Assembly: GCA_023414875.1 (NCBI GenBank)
Contig: JAEZMV010000021.1
Location: forward strand, 248,001-312,000
DNA length: 64,000 bases
Source: Bacillota bacterium
GTDB lineage: Bacteria > Bacillota > Clostridia > Lachnospirales > Lachnospiraceae
Reading direction: 5' to 3'
Shown here: in pieces, positions 16,283-25,256 of the stretch
Position numbering within the stretch: position 1 is the first letter of the stretch
How the letters are laid out: each line of letters begins with the position of its first letter
Translations under genes and position numbers: made by a program
The notes under the pieces: generated by a model
What the model saw: the letters and a program-made list of their open reading frames with translations, nothing else
The model's database searches: none
Told to the model about the DNA's origin: nothing

Positions 16283-18832
16283 TTATTGCTCAAGATAGGA
16301 TAAAAATACATTACCCGCATCTTCAAACATCTTTGTGCTGTCTTGAATTCCAATTTTACTTACCTTATTATCCGTTGGATCTATCACCATTATATTAAAC
16401 GCATCATAGCCATAGATAATAACTGCACTTCCTAAACTCGTCATTGCTATCAAAGGTCTGTCTTCCGAAACATAATATAAGGCATCATCCAAAGTAATAC
16501 CGGTCAGACGGATCGGAGGGTACTTAGAAAACTCCTTTATCACCTCATAGGCTGATCTGCTATTAAGCTTCAACTTATCCTTTGAGACCGCGACCTTCTG
16601 ATATTTAAGCATAAGCTGAATGCAGCCTTCTATTGATTGATCAGAAGCATCCTCCCAGGTTAAATCTTCAAAATCTGAAATAATGTGACTGGGGGCTTTA
16701 ACCCCTCGTTCCCAAATCAATTGATGATTACTATCTAAAACTACTCCGATATTTTCCTTTGCGATTTTAATTGCTTCTGCCGCGGTTTCATATGCACCTT
16801 CAATTCCTCCGGTTATATATGGATAATAATATAATAGTGCTTGTTCGGATTCCGGTAGTCTTACGGTAGGGTCCTCTGAAATAACTGTATTTACAGTCGT
16901 TGTAACTTTTGGGATCTCTTCCAGATCAAAAGCCTTTGGCAAGGTCAAATAATACTCTGTCAGCTCCTGGTCAGTTTCCTCGGAGACCACGTTCACAACC
17001 GGGTTTTTCTTCTTTACCTGATTCATGATAAAATCCTGCGTTGCTAAGACATATGCTGTTCTTCCTTCTTCCTTCACCTTCTGTACACGGGAAAGCTCAA
17101 CAATATTCTCCTTTACCTCAAGTCCGGATACATAAAATTCCGGGTCCTGATATGTTTTCAATATATTTTTGTCCACAGAAGCAATATTTACCACACTAAG
17201 CGGTGCCATAATACTGCCATCCATCATCTGTGCTATGTCTCCCGCGTTTACAAGTCCATAGATAATATTAGTATCTATCATATCCATTAAACGGATGTTA
17301 TATCCGGCTTCAGAGCTAATCGTCTCCTGCTTACCGGTCTCCAAATCCATAATGTTTATATTAACCGACTGCCTTGGATCAGTATTTTCCTGCCACGCTG
17401 CATAGTTTAAATCCGGAAGCACTACCACCATATTTTCGTTAACGCCAGATGCTATTTGTGTAAGTTCGCGGGTAATCAAATTGTACGAATAAATATGATT
17501 GTACACATGGAAATAGAAAACCTCCATGGAATTCACATAGGTTAGTTCACTGATATTTTCTTTCAGGCTTTGGAAGGGCTCATCAATCGGAATATATACC
17601 ATTTCCTCAATACGAGCTTCTGATTCAATATACCGGTAAAGTATCATGGCTACTCTTCCCTCGTATTGACCTCGGTTCATGTAACCATACACCAGAAAGT
17701 CCAGATTGCCCTCTGCGTCCATGCTTAATATCCTTATGTCATGCTGGTCATACATATCCCTCAGGTAGTCTGTTTTCTCCTGTCGGAATGAGAATACCTT
17801 TGTTATTTGATTATTTGCTAAATCATAAAACCACAATTCCCTGTTTCGTATAAATGCCAATTTTGTTTCATCAGCACTTGCTTTGAAGGGAACCTTATAA
17901 TCGGTTGTAATACCCAGCCTTAATTGATTCTTCGATATATTGGCCAAAGAAATATCAAAAATGGATTCCATCTTTCGCTCGTAATTTAAAAGATACATGC
18001 GATCAGGGGAGTAACGGACACGATAAAATTCTGTGACGCGATATTTCTCCATAACCCCGTTAACTGTGGCTTCCACAACATAATTCAATTCCACAGATGC
18101 CGTATCCGTATAGATCTCTTTTATGTCTGGAATGATCTCCGTCAGTACGATAGGCTGCAAACTTCCCCAGCTGACTAAATCAAAACTTGAGTTAATATTA
18201 ACATACGCTAGGGAGGAGTTATCTGCTGTCGTTGAAGGTTCCAGAAAACTAACGATATTCTCCGCTGTTTCTTTATCTAAAATCGTCTGATGGAAGTTCA
18301 TAATAAAATCAAGCTTTTGCTTTAAATAAACCTCTTCATTCTGTTTAATTCGCTGATAATAATACATCTTATCACTTTTATCCGTAATTAAGGTGATTTT
18401 AACAGCATACTCCTTATCCTTCGCAAGCTCAGCCTTCAGTTTGATTTTAGCAGATTGAAACTCTCCTTTGTCTTCAAATACGCTGACTGAATCAGTTTCA
18501 ATCAGAGCATTGCTTACAAAATCTCTGATCTCATAATTAAGCTTTTTTATATTCATGCCCTTATGGTCAATTAAAACCTCAAAACTTCGATCCGTATTAA
18601 TCGGAGTTACTGTTTCTCTTATCTTATTAGCATCCAGATTACTGCTGTAACCATGCAGCAGATTAATTTTATAATCCCCTGCTTTTATAGTTACCAATGG
18701 AAATGTAGCATTCTCCATTGATGTGGTATTATCAATTTTATATACTACTTCCTTTATATCTCTACTAAAGTAAAATAGCGATGCCACGAAGACCGATAGT
18801 AATATAATTACCCTATAAATATATTTAAGCAT
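16283..18832 (-). CDS. Membrane-anchored protein with propeller-like core and degenerate C39-like C-terminal domain
   Basis: An 849-residue protein not recognised by name. Residues 5-22 form a signal anchor, so the rest is probably outside the cell. Residues 300-560 hold repeated blades such as KLAFIRNRELWFYDLANN, like a beta-propeller. The last 120 residues resemble a C39/papain-like domain: EGCIQLML with Cys737, then GSAVIIYGYD and VIDPTDN. The usual catalytic His before AV is a serine (about 802), so proteolysis is doubtful. Its ATG follows the methyltransferase stop without a gap, indicating translational coupling. Confidence 0.6.
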   Translation of the reverse strand: MLKYIYRVIILLSVFVASLFYFSRDIKEVVYKIDNTTSMENATFPLVTIKAGDYKINLLHGYSSNLDANKIRETVTPINTDRSFEVLIDHKGMNIKKLNYEIRDFVSNALIETDSVSVFEDKGEFQSAKIKLKAELAKDKEYAVKITLITDKSDKMYYYQRIKQNEEVYLKQKLDFIMNFHQTILDKETAENIVSFLEPSTTADNSSLAYVNINSSFDLVSWGSLQPIVLTEIIPDIKEIYTDTASVELNYVVEATVNGVMEKYRVTEFYRVRYSPDRMYLLNYERKMESIFDISLANISKNQLRLGITTDYKVPFKASADETKLAFIRNRELWFYDLANNQITKVFSFRQEKTDYLRDMYDQHDIRILSMDAEGNLDFLVYGYMNRGQYEGRVAMILYRYIESEARIEEMVYIPIDEPFQSLKENISELTYVNSMEVFYFHVYNHIYSYNLITRELTQIASGVNENMVVVLPDLNYAAWQENTDPRQSVNINIMDLETGKQETISSEAGYNIRLMDMIDTNIIYGLVNAGDIAQMMDGSIMAPLSVVNIASVDKNILKTYQDPEFYVSGLEVKENIVELSRVQKVKEEGRTAYVLATQDFIMNQVKKKNPVVNVVSEETDQELTEYYLTLPKAFDLEEIPKVTTTVNTVISEDPTVRLPESEQALLYYYPYITGGIEGAYETAAEAIKIAKENIGVVLDSNHQLIWERGVKAPSHIISDFEDLTWEDASDQSIEGCIQLMLKYQKVAVSKDKLKLNSRSAYEVIKEFSKYPPIRLTGITLDDALYYVSEDRPLIAMTSLGSAVIIYGYDAFNIMVIDPTDNKVSKIGIQDSTKMFEDAGNVFLSYLEQ

Positions 18833-20143
18833 TTATTTCCCTTCTTCTATCATTTCATCTTGAAATAAATTATAAAGACACGGTTTTACATTTAAAAAAT
18901 CCATGCAATTAATAAGTACGTTCTTTGCTTGTTCTGTATCTCTTCCAGCTGAATTTCGTTTTACTGCACGTATTAAAATGTTTTTTGGGGTGTGTTCCAT
19001 ATCAATAAACTCTAACAGCTGTACACGATATCCCTTCGTTTCCAAAAGTTCGGCTCTTAAGGCGTCGGTAAATAAAGCCGCCATCCTTTCCTTTACGATC
19101 CCATATTTTAATATAGGCTTTAATATATCATTCGATATTTGCTTATTTAGCTCATGTTGACAGCAGGGTACCGATAGGATAACCTTCGCTCCCCAGGTTA
19201 CCGCTTTGTATAACGCATGATCTGTTGCTGTATCGCAAGCATGCAGCGTTACAACCATATCAACCGAATTGCTTCCGGTATAGGATGCAATGTCCCCCAC
19301 CAGAAAATGAAGCTTATCATAGCCATACTTATTACTTAACATATTACAATGCTCAATTACATCTGATTTTAAGTCCAATCCGATCACATTGATTCTATAG
19401 TTCTTTAAGACCTTAAGATAATAATACATTGCGAAGGTTAGATAGGATTTACCACAACCAAAGTCTAAAATGGTTAATTCCTTATCCTTTTCTAAATATG
19501 GCAAAATATCTTCTATGAATTCTAGGTAACGGTTAATCTGTTTGAATTTATCTGACTTAGCTTTCACTACCAGACCGTCTTTCGTCATAACTCCGAGATC
19601 GCATAAAAACGGAAGCGCTACCCCTTCTTGCAGAATGTAGTTTTTCTTTTTATTATGTTGCAGAAACTCCTCTTCCCTTGGAAGTGTTCCTGCAGCTTTT
19701 GGAAGATTTTCAATTTCCTTTGGAAATGCTTCTACATCATTGGGAAAAGTTTTAGCTTCCTTTGGATACTTGTCTTGTCTCTTATTATCAGTTTCACTTT
19801 GTGGATTTTTGGCAAGTTTACGATTTACTGTGACTTTACCTTTTTTGCTGATAAGAAGCGTAATACTTCCTTGATTCGTCATAATCTCCGCTTGACGAAA
19901 AAGTCCCTCAAACCATTCGGGTAGCTTTTCAAGAAGCTCCTCTCTGAGGTAATTCGTATGAAATATTTTATTACCGATATATTCCGAGGCTTGATAATGC
20001 AATTCCGATTTGATTATCACCGGGCGAATTCTGATCTTAGCTACTTTCTCTTTATCCGTTGAATTACTGATGATAATATTTTTTAAATATTTATTTGTCG
20101 TATCCTCAAATATTTTATGAATAACTATATCCATTTCTTCCAT
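18833..20143 (-). CDS. SAM-dependent methyltransferase (Methyltransf_32 type)
   Basis: A 436-residue protein. The C-terminal half is a class I methyltransferase of the PF13679 type: LTILDFGCGKSYLTFA (residues 223-238) binds SAM, INVIGLDLKSDVI follows, and LHACDTATDHAL (300-311) is typical of the group. The substrate is unknown, though the family includes RNA and protein modifiers. Between the halves, residues 126-160 are five heptads of the form (F/L/Y)PxxxxA/N/T, encoded by a 21-bp tandem repeat at 19664-19768. It overlaps nothing, but the next gene starts at the following base. Confidence 0.8.
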   Translation of the reverse strand: MEEMDIVIHKIFEDTTNKYLKNIIISNSTDKEKVAKIRIRPVIIKSELHYQASEYIGNKIFHTNYLREELLEKLPEWFEGLFRQAEIMTNQGSITLLISKKGKVTVNRKLAKNPQSETDNKRQDKYPKEAKTFPNDVEAFPKEIENLPKAAGTLPREEEFLQHNKKKNYILQEGVALPFLCDLGVMTKDGLVVKAKSDKFKQINRYLEFIEDILPYLEKDKELTILDFGCGKSYLTFAMYYYLKVLKNYRINVIGLDLKSDVIEHCNMLSNKYGYDKLHFLVGDIASYTGSNSVDMVVTLHACDTATDHALYKAVTWGAKVILSVPCCQHELNKQISNDILKPILKYGIVKERMAALFTDALRAELLETKGYRVQLLEFIDMEHTPKNILIRAVKRNSAGRDTEQAKNVLINCMDFLNVKPCLYNLFQDEMIEEGK

Positions 20144-20278
20144 CCATTCTTCTTATTTTACCATAATTTTTTATGAAATGGTAGGTTAAATCGTATTCCT
20201 ACTTCATTTTAATGCCATTTCCCAGATAGTACAATCAAATAATTATAAATTTTATCTTAAGATTAACAATTAGCTAAT

Positions 20279-20308
20279 TTCACATTCAGTGTACGCTTGC
20301 ATATATTA
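20279..20308 (+). promoter_or_regulatory. Sporulation-sigma-like promoter (sigma-E or sigma-K)
   Basis: TTCACATT (20279-20286), 13 bp, CATATATT (20300-20307). It matches sigma-E at six of eight bases in the -35 and seven of eight in the -10, and CATATATTA also fits the sigma-K -10. It lies 28 bases ahead of the repeat-protein start. Confidence 0.4.
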
Positions 20309-20335
20309 GTAATAAAAAAGCTTAGGAGTACTTAT

Positions 20336-21502
20336 ATGTCATTTACAATCGGTAGAAGTTACGGTGCCGGAAGAAATTATAAAGTGCCGAATTATAATGT
20401 TAACACCCAGAACATGAGGACACCGGGAGGCACAAGCACCCCTGCCCCCGGGAGCACTGATCAAACTGCACCAGTAAATCCAAATGGTAGGCAAAATATA
20501 ATGGACCAAAATACTCCAAACCAAATGAATGAAACTACACCTATGAGGCCCGGTGTTGTAACAACTCCTGCCACACCCCACATGAGACCGGGTACAACAC
20601 CCAGTACAGCTCCAATGATGCCCGGCACTGGTACAACACCCGGTACGACTCCGACTAGACCCGGTACTGTAACAACTCCCGGTATGCAGCCTGGTATGAC
20701 CCCAACTAGGCCCGGTACTGTAACAACTCCCGGCAAGCAGCCTAGTATGACCCCGACGAGACCCGGTACTGAAACAACTCCCGGTATCACTCCGACGAGA
20801 CCTGGTACTGTAACAACTCCCAGTATGCAGCCTGGCATGACCCCGACGAGACCCGGTACTGTAACAACTCCTAGCATGCAGCCTGGTATGACTCCCGGTA
20901 TGCAGCCTGGCATGACTCCGATGAGACCTGGTACTGTGACAACTCCAGGTATGCAACCTGGTATGACCCCCGGTATGCAACCTGGTATGACCCCCGGCAT
21001 GCAACCTGGTATGACCCCCGGTATGCAGCCTGGCATGACCCCCGGCATGCAACCTGGTATGACCCCCGGTATGCAGCCTGGTATGTATTCTCCCTCTTAT
21101 ATGAGTTCTTATGGAGCTCCGATGGGTGTGCCAATGTTTCCTTTGTATGGATATGATAACAGTTCTGATTTAGACAGAGATGTTGAATATATGAAGCAAC
21201 TCTATCCAAGTACTGCAAAAGCTATCCAACGGGAAGTAGATAATGAATGTGACCTAATGGAATATGACGGAAGCATGATGTTTGATGAATATCCTGATAA
21301 AGTATATCTTGATCGAATTGTAGATCGCATTTATGATAAAGTAAAAGACAATGAGGAAGAAACACAACTGGAAGCGAACAGCCTATATTTCTTCCCTCCA
21401 AGAAGACAAAAAAATCATCTGCGTGATATTGTAAATTTACTTCTTTTAAACGAGATCTTTAACCGGAGAAGACGGCACCGCAGTAGAAGACGCTGGTTTT
21501 AA
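20336..21502 (+). CDS. Pro/Gly/Met/Thr repeat protein, possible spore-surface protein
   Basis: A 388-residue protein. Residues 1-20 are basic (SFTIGRSYGAGRNYK). Residues 95-250 are degenerate repeats, first TPTRPGTVTTPGMQPGM and then about eight 8-residue MQPGMTPG units encoded by a 24-bp tandem repeat (20930-21085). Residues 265-388 are non-repetitive, with an acidic helical part (LDRDVEYMKQLYPS, ECDLMEYDGSMMFDEYPD) and a very basic end RRRRHRSRRRWF. There is no signal peptide. AGGAGT precedes the ATG. A spore-coat role is inference from composition and the sporulation-like promoter. Repeat number is likely to vary between strains. Confidence 0.7.
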   Translation: MSFTIGRSYGAGRNYKVPNYNVNTQNMRTPGGTSTPAPGSTDQTAPVNPNGRQNIMDQNTPNQMNETTPMRPGVVTTPATPHMRPGTTPSTAPMMPGTGTTPGTTPTRPGTVTTPGMQPGMTPTRPGTVTTPGKQPSMTPTRPGTETTPGITPTRPGTVTTPSMQPGMTPTRPGTVTTPSMQPGMTPGMQPGMTPMRPGTVTTPGMQPGMTPGMQPGMTPGMQPGMTPGMQPGMTPGMQPGMTPGMQPGMYSPSYMSSYGAPMGVPMFPLYGYDNSSDLDRDVEYMKQLYPSTAKAIQREVDNECDLMEYDGSMMFDEYPDKVYLDRIVDRIYDKVKDNEEETQLEANSLYFFPPRRQKNHLRDIVNLLLLNEIFNRRRRHRSRRRWF

Positions 21503-21554
21503 TGTCAATATGACAATTTCTTTATAACCTGTTCTTAAAGACCGTCATAAATCT

Positions 21555-21600
21555 GAACCGCCCCTGTCACATACAAGGGCGGTTCAGTTATTTTGTTTCT
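21555..21600 (+). terminator. Terminator of the repeat-protein gene
   Basis: Perfect 9-bp stem GAACCGCCC / GGGCGGTTC with a 13-base loop, then a T-rich stretch on the plus strand. It lies between convergent genes. Confidence 0.7.
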
Positions 21601-21609
21601 TATGATACA

Positions 21610-22422
21610 TTACCAACCTTCATTCAAAATCGGAGTTGCTAAAGCTATCTTTGTTTTATTTGTTATTTCATTATATGTGATTGCAATCTGTACATTAATC
21701 TTATTTCCCAACGACATCACATATTCGTTTAGCATTCCGGTATAAGCATATACAGTGTATAAATCTCCTTCATCATATTCAAAAGCAATTTCACCCTGGA
21801 GTTCCTTAACTAAATCATCTGCAATTTCATGTTTTTGCTGATTAGTTAAATTCCCATCTCTATTACCTTCATATGTTAATGTAACCTGTTTTTCACCAAT
21901 GCCAATCTCTTCATAGGTTTTCTCCAGTATATTCTTATACTTATCCATACTGTTAATGCCTTCTCGTAAGCTTAGCCTTACAATAATATAATGCTTCATT
22001 AGAATAGTATTATCTTCTTGTTCTTCCATACTGACTATTTTAATTTCTGTTGAAGCACTCCTAGCTTTTTTAAAAAAGAAATACTCACTACGGGTATCCT
22101 CTTCCCAGATAGAAATATCTTTGTCGATAATCAGACCCAATTTATCTGCCAGTAAATATATCATATCCTTCTTATCTTCATCGCTTAAGTACCCTGATTT
22201 ATATTCAGCAACCATCTCTAAACTGCTTTGCATCTCCTCTGTATTCGATTTAACAAAAGCTTCTGTTATTTGTAATTCCTCTTGAAAGATATGATTAACA
22301 ACCATCTGCGTAGCAACCGCAACCCAAAGTACCGCTGCCAAATATAGAGTAATCCTTGTACGCTTCAGTGAAAAGATATCCTTCAATCTACGGGTAAGGT
22401 CCTCCAGTCTATTAATCCCCAT
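21610..22422 (-). CDS. YwmB-family protein
   Basis: A 270-residue protein with one membrane helix at about residues 20-42, so probably anchored with the rest outside. The C-terminal region (INVQIAITYNEITNKTKI, ATPILNEGW) matches the end of YwmB, a TATA-box-binding-protein-like fold of unknown function found near spoIID in Bacillus. GGAGG lies nine bases before ATG at MGINRLED, which decides the start. It is convergent with the repeat-protein gene and divergent from the DUF402 gene. Confidence 0.7.
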   Translation of the reverse strand: MGINRLEDLTRRLKDIFSLKRTRITLYLAAVLWVAVATQMVVNHIFQEELQITEAFVKSNTEEMQSSLEMVAEYKSGYLSDEDKKDMIYLLADKLGLIIDKDISIWEEDTRSEYFFFKKARSASTEIKIVSMEEQEDNTILMKHYIIVRLSLREGINSMDKYKNILEKTYEEIGIGEKQVTLTYEGNRDGNLTNQQKHEIADDLVKELQGEIAFEYDEGDLYTVYAYTGMLNEYVMSLGNKINVQIAITYNEITNKTKIALATPILNEGW

Positions 22423-22617
22423 AAAAATCAACCTCCAATGTTGGGCTGTCTATTAATTCACCTAATAGTTTTCCCGAAAAACAGAGGTTTATTCGATTTT
22501 ATTATTTCTACTATACCATTGCTATTATTCATGATATAATGTGATAAATATAAATATTACTTGGGTTATTATTTATTATTCCTACTTGTCACATTCCCTG
22601 TTAAAGGAGGATTTCTT

Positions 22618-23100
22618 ATGACTGTACCCTTGCTATATCGAAGACGTTTTATTCCGGATGAGTTGATACCATTAAAAGATGATGTAATATTAGTTTTACA
22701 AGATGACTTAATTATCACAAAATGGGTAACCTTACATCCACGTAAAGATATTGCACGGGGTGTTTCTGCTTATTATATCCCACAAGGTTTTAAAGTCAGT
22801 AAAATTTATGATACAAATGGTAAAGTGGTGTACTGGTACTGCGATATCATTCAAGTAAAACCCGACCCAAATAAAAATACCGTCATCATAGAAGACTTAC
22901 TCATTGACGTAATTCTTTATGAAGACGGTTCCATACGAATATTGGATATAGATGAATTGTCTGATGCCTTCGATCAAGGGATAATTACCAGGGCTGAAGT
23001 CACTTATGCTTTAAGGACCTTGGATTCCTTGTTGAAAATAATTTATGAAGGTCATTTTGATCTATTAAAAGAGCCCGTAAATCAAGCAGAAATGAATTAA
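22618..23100 (+). CDS. DUF402-domain protein
   Basis: A 160-residue protein of the DUF402 family. Visible family features are YIPQGFKVSKIYD, VVYWYCDI and DLLIDVILYEDGSIRILD, a barrel with conserved Tyr, Trp, Asp and Glu residues. Related FAU-1-like proteins bind or cleave RNA, and others hydrolyse nucleoside phosphates; the activity here is not known. AAAGGAGG before ATG at MTVPLLY decides the start. Its stop codon overlaps the 3' end of convergent rpiB by four bases. Confidence 0.85.
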   Translation: MTVPLLYRRRFIPDELIPLKDDVILVLQDDLIITKWVTLHPRKDIARGVSAYYIPQGFKVSKIYDTNGKVVYWYCDIIQVKPDPNKNTVIIEDLLIDVILYEDGSIRILDIDELSDAFDQGIITRAEVTYALRTLDSLLKIIYEGHFDLLKEPVNQAEMN

Positions 23101-23528
23101 TCCTCTTCCATCATCTGAATTCTTTTCACATGTCTTTCCTCTTCGGAAAACGGTGTATCGATAAAAGTTTCAACTATTTTTAAAGCATGTCCTGCTCCTA
23201 TTACTCTGGCTCCCATCGCTAGGATATTAGCATCATTATGAAGTCTCGTAGCTTCCGCGCTGAAGCAATCATGGCATAATGCTGCACGAATACCCTTCAT
23301 CTTATTTGCAGTAATCGAAATCCCAATCCCCGTTCCACAAATTAGTATTCCTAAATCGCATTCCTTCTTCTGAATTGCCCTTCCCACCGCTTTTGCGTAA
23401 TCCGGATAATTGCTGGAGGTTACTTCCCCACAGCCAAAATCCTTATATTCAATACCTCTTGCATCCAGGTATTCCATAATTGTTTTTTTCAGTGCATAGC
23501 CGGTATGATCATTTCCAATTGCTATCAT
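23097..23528 (-). CDS. rpiB: Ribose 5-phosphate isomerase B
   Basis: A 143-residue RpiB of the LacAB/RpiB family: MIAIGNDHTGYALK, then CGTGIGISITANK with the catalytic cysteine and anion hole, and HNDANILAMGARV. It interconverts ribulose-5-P and ribose-5-P, or allose phosphates in some species. It lies 15 bases downstream of the arginine phosphatase gene, reproducing the Bacillus order ywlC-ywlE-ywlF. GGAGG precedes the start. Confidence 0.95.
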   Translation of the reverse strand: MIAIGNDHTGYALKKTIMEYLDARGIEYKDFGCGEVTSSNYPDYAKAVGRAIQKKECDLGILICGTGIGISITANKMKGIRAALCHDCFSAEATRLHNDANILAMGARVIGAGHALKIVETFIDTPFSEEERHVKRIQMMEED

Positions 23529-23543
23529 TCTTTTGCCTCCATT

Positions 23544-23993
23544 CTAAATATCATTCAGTTTATATACTGTCTTTTTAACTAACCGCCCTAATTCGATGTA
23601 GCATTCCTCATAATCCATTAACGTACCTCCATAAGGATCTACCACATCACCGATTTCTCCAGCAAATTCTTTTATTGTAAACACATCCTTTGCTTCCGGA
23701 TAAAGTTCCATCACTTTCTTTTTTTGATTTGCTGTCATAGTTAAAATAATCGTATTTTTCTCAATATCCGATGCCTTTAGACCTTTTGAGGCATGATTAC
23801 TTAACTCTAGATCATGCTTTTTTAAAACGATATCTGCTTTTGGATTGATCGGTTCAGAGAATAAAACCACCAATCCCCTTGAGATTACTTTCATTTCACT
23901 AACTTTTTCAAGATTTTTATAGACAGCTTCTGCCATTGGACTTCTGCAGGTGTTTCCGGTACAAACAAATATTAATTTATGATACTTCCTCAT
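23544..23993 (-). CDS. ywlE: Low-molecular-weight phosphatase, probable protein arginine phosphatase
   Basis: A 149-residue LMW-PTP. The P-loop CTGNTCRS (residues 11-18) carries threonine at position 15, where tyrosine phosphatases have a bulkier residue; in YwlE this Thr gives phospho-arginine specificity. The general-acid motif DPYGG lies near the C terminus. YwlE reverses McsB arginine phosphorylation, which tags proteins for ClpCP. The start at MRKYHKL has GGAGG five bases upstream. It sits between sua5 and rpiB, as in Bacillus. Confidence 0.9.
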   Translation of the reverse strand: MRKYHKLIFVCTGNTCRSPMAEAVYKNLEKVSEMKVISRGLVVLFSEPINPKADIVLKKHDLELSNHASKGLKASDIEKNTIILTMTANQKKKVMELYPEAKDVFTIKEFAGEIGDVVDPYGGTLMDYEECYIELGRLVKKTVYKLNDI

Positions 23994-24118
23994 GTTTTCC
24001 TCCATAACATAGATTATTCCGATTACTCATTCAGGAATACCGGTATGTTTACCAACATTATTTGCCCGACTATAATACCGGACGATAGTATCCGTAATTG
24101 TTGTTTCTAAATTATATG

Positions 24119-25174
24119 CTATATTCTAATGATGCGATACCCCGCTGCCTTTAGCAGACGATTCATGATAGCCTGTCCCAGGCTATTATCTTCAAAGCTT
24201 TCAGAATAAATATATTCGGTATGCATTTCATCAAACTCTCGTAAAATTCCATAAAGTCCGGCTGCAATCGAAGTTTCATCCTTCCTTGATCCAATCGTCA
24301 TAACAGTACCATATCGGTAAAGCTCCTTTGTTTCATCAGTTGCGATAATGCCAACGCTGCTGCCGTTCTCCAGTTTTTCCTTGGCCTTTTGATTAATCGA
24401 AGCAATAACCTTTTCTGTATCCCCTTCCAATATCGTTAAATTACCTTCGGGTGCATAATGACGATACTTCATTCCCGGTGCCTTCGGAGCCAGATCAGTA
24501 TTCGGGTTATTTATATTAATCGCTGGATCATATTCTATTTCTCCAATTACATTCTGGAGCATCTCCTTCGTGATACAACCCGGTCTTAAAATCATTGGAG
24601 TTCTACCAGTCAAATCAACAATCGTTGATTCTAATCCCAGCGTCGCTTTACCCCCATCGATAATCATTTCTATCTTTCCGCTTAAGTCATCTATCACATG
24701 CTTTGCGCTCGTGGGGCTAGGTTTTCCGGATAGGTTGGCACTGGGTGCCGCTATATAAATGCCGGCTCTTAATATAAGCTCTCTTGCTACTAAATTCGCC
24801 GGAAGACGTATTGCTACCGTATCAAGTCCTCCGGTGGTTTGATACGGAACATGATCCTTTTTCTTTAATATTAATGTTAAAGGACCCGGCCAAAAAACCT
24901 CAGCTAATTGATAGGCTTTCTCCGGAATTTCCTTTGTCAGATATTCCATATCCTTAATCTGAGATATATGAACGATTAATGGATTATCGGATGGTCTTCC
25001 CTTCGCTTCATATATTTTCTTTGAAGCCTGTTCATCCAAAGCATTCCCACCCAGACCATAGACAGTCTCAGTAGGAAAAGCTACCAATCCGCCGGAATGC
25101 AGTATGCTTACTGCCTCCTCTAATTGCATTTCCTGAGCTTCTTGTGTATCTATTTTAATTATCTTCGTATTCAT
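24119..25174 (-). CDS. ywlC: L-threonylcarbamoyladenylate synthase, Sua5 type
   Basis: A 351-residue two-domain Sua5. Residues 1-205 are the YrdC domain (LVAFPTETVYGLGGNA, AKGRPSDNPLIVHI, APSANLSGKPSPTSA). Residues 235-351 are the Sua5 domain, linked by the gate segment PGMKYRHYAPEGNL. It makes threonylcarbamoyl-AMP from threonine, bicarbonate and ATP for the t6A37 modification of ANN-decoding tRNAs. The first gene of the sua5-ywlE-rpiB set. GGGAG precedes the start. Confidence 0.95.
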   Translation of the reverse strand: MNTKIIKIDTQEAQEMQLEEAVSILHSGGLVAFPTETVYGLGGNALDEQASKKIYEAKGRPSDNPLIVHISQIKDMEYLTKEIPEKAYQLAEVFWPGPLTLILKKKDHVPYQTTGGLDTVAIRLPANLVARELILRAGIYIAAPSANLSGKPSPTSAKHVIDDLSGKIEMIIDGGKATLGLESTIVDLTGRTPMILRPGCITKEMLQNVIGEIEYDPAININNPNTDLAPKAPGMKYRHYAPEGNLTILEGDTEKVIASINQKAKEKLENGSSVGIIATDETKELYRYGTVMTIGSRKDETSIAAGLYGILREFDEMHTEYIYSESFEDNSLGQAIMNRLLKAAGYRIIRI

Positions 25175-25256
25175 TAATATCCGTACTCCCTGTGGCTACG
25201 TTCAACGATAAGCCTCATTATACCATTAAATTATAATAAAATCAAACCTCGTAACC

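Noticed and set aside
20339..21218. Three long minus-strand frames rich in Gly, Val, His and Ser
   Set aside because: They are antisense shadows of the MQPGMTPG repeat gene, kept open by the tandem repeat; the plus-strand gene has the ribosome binding site and unique termini.
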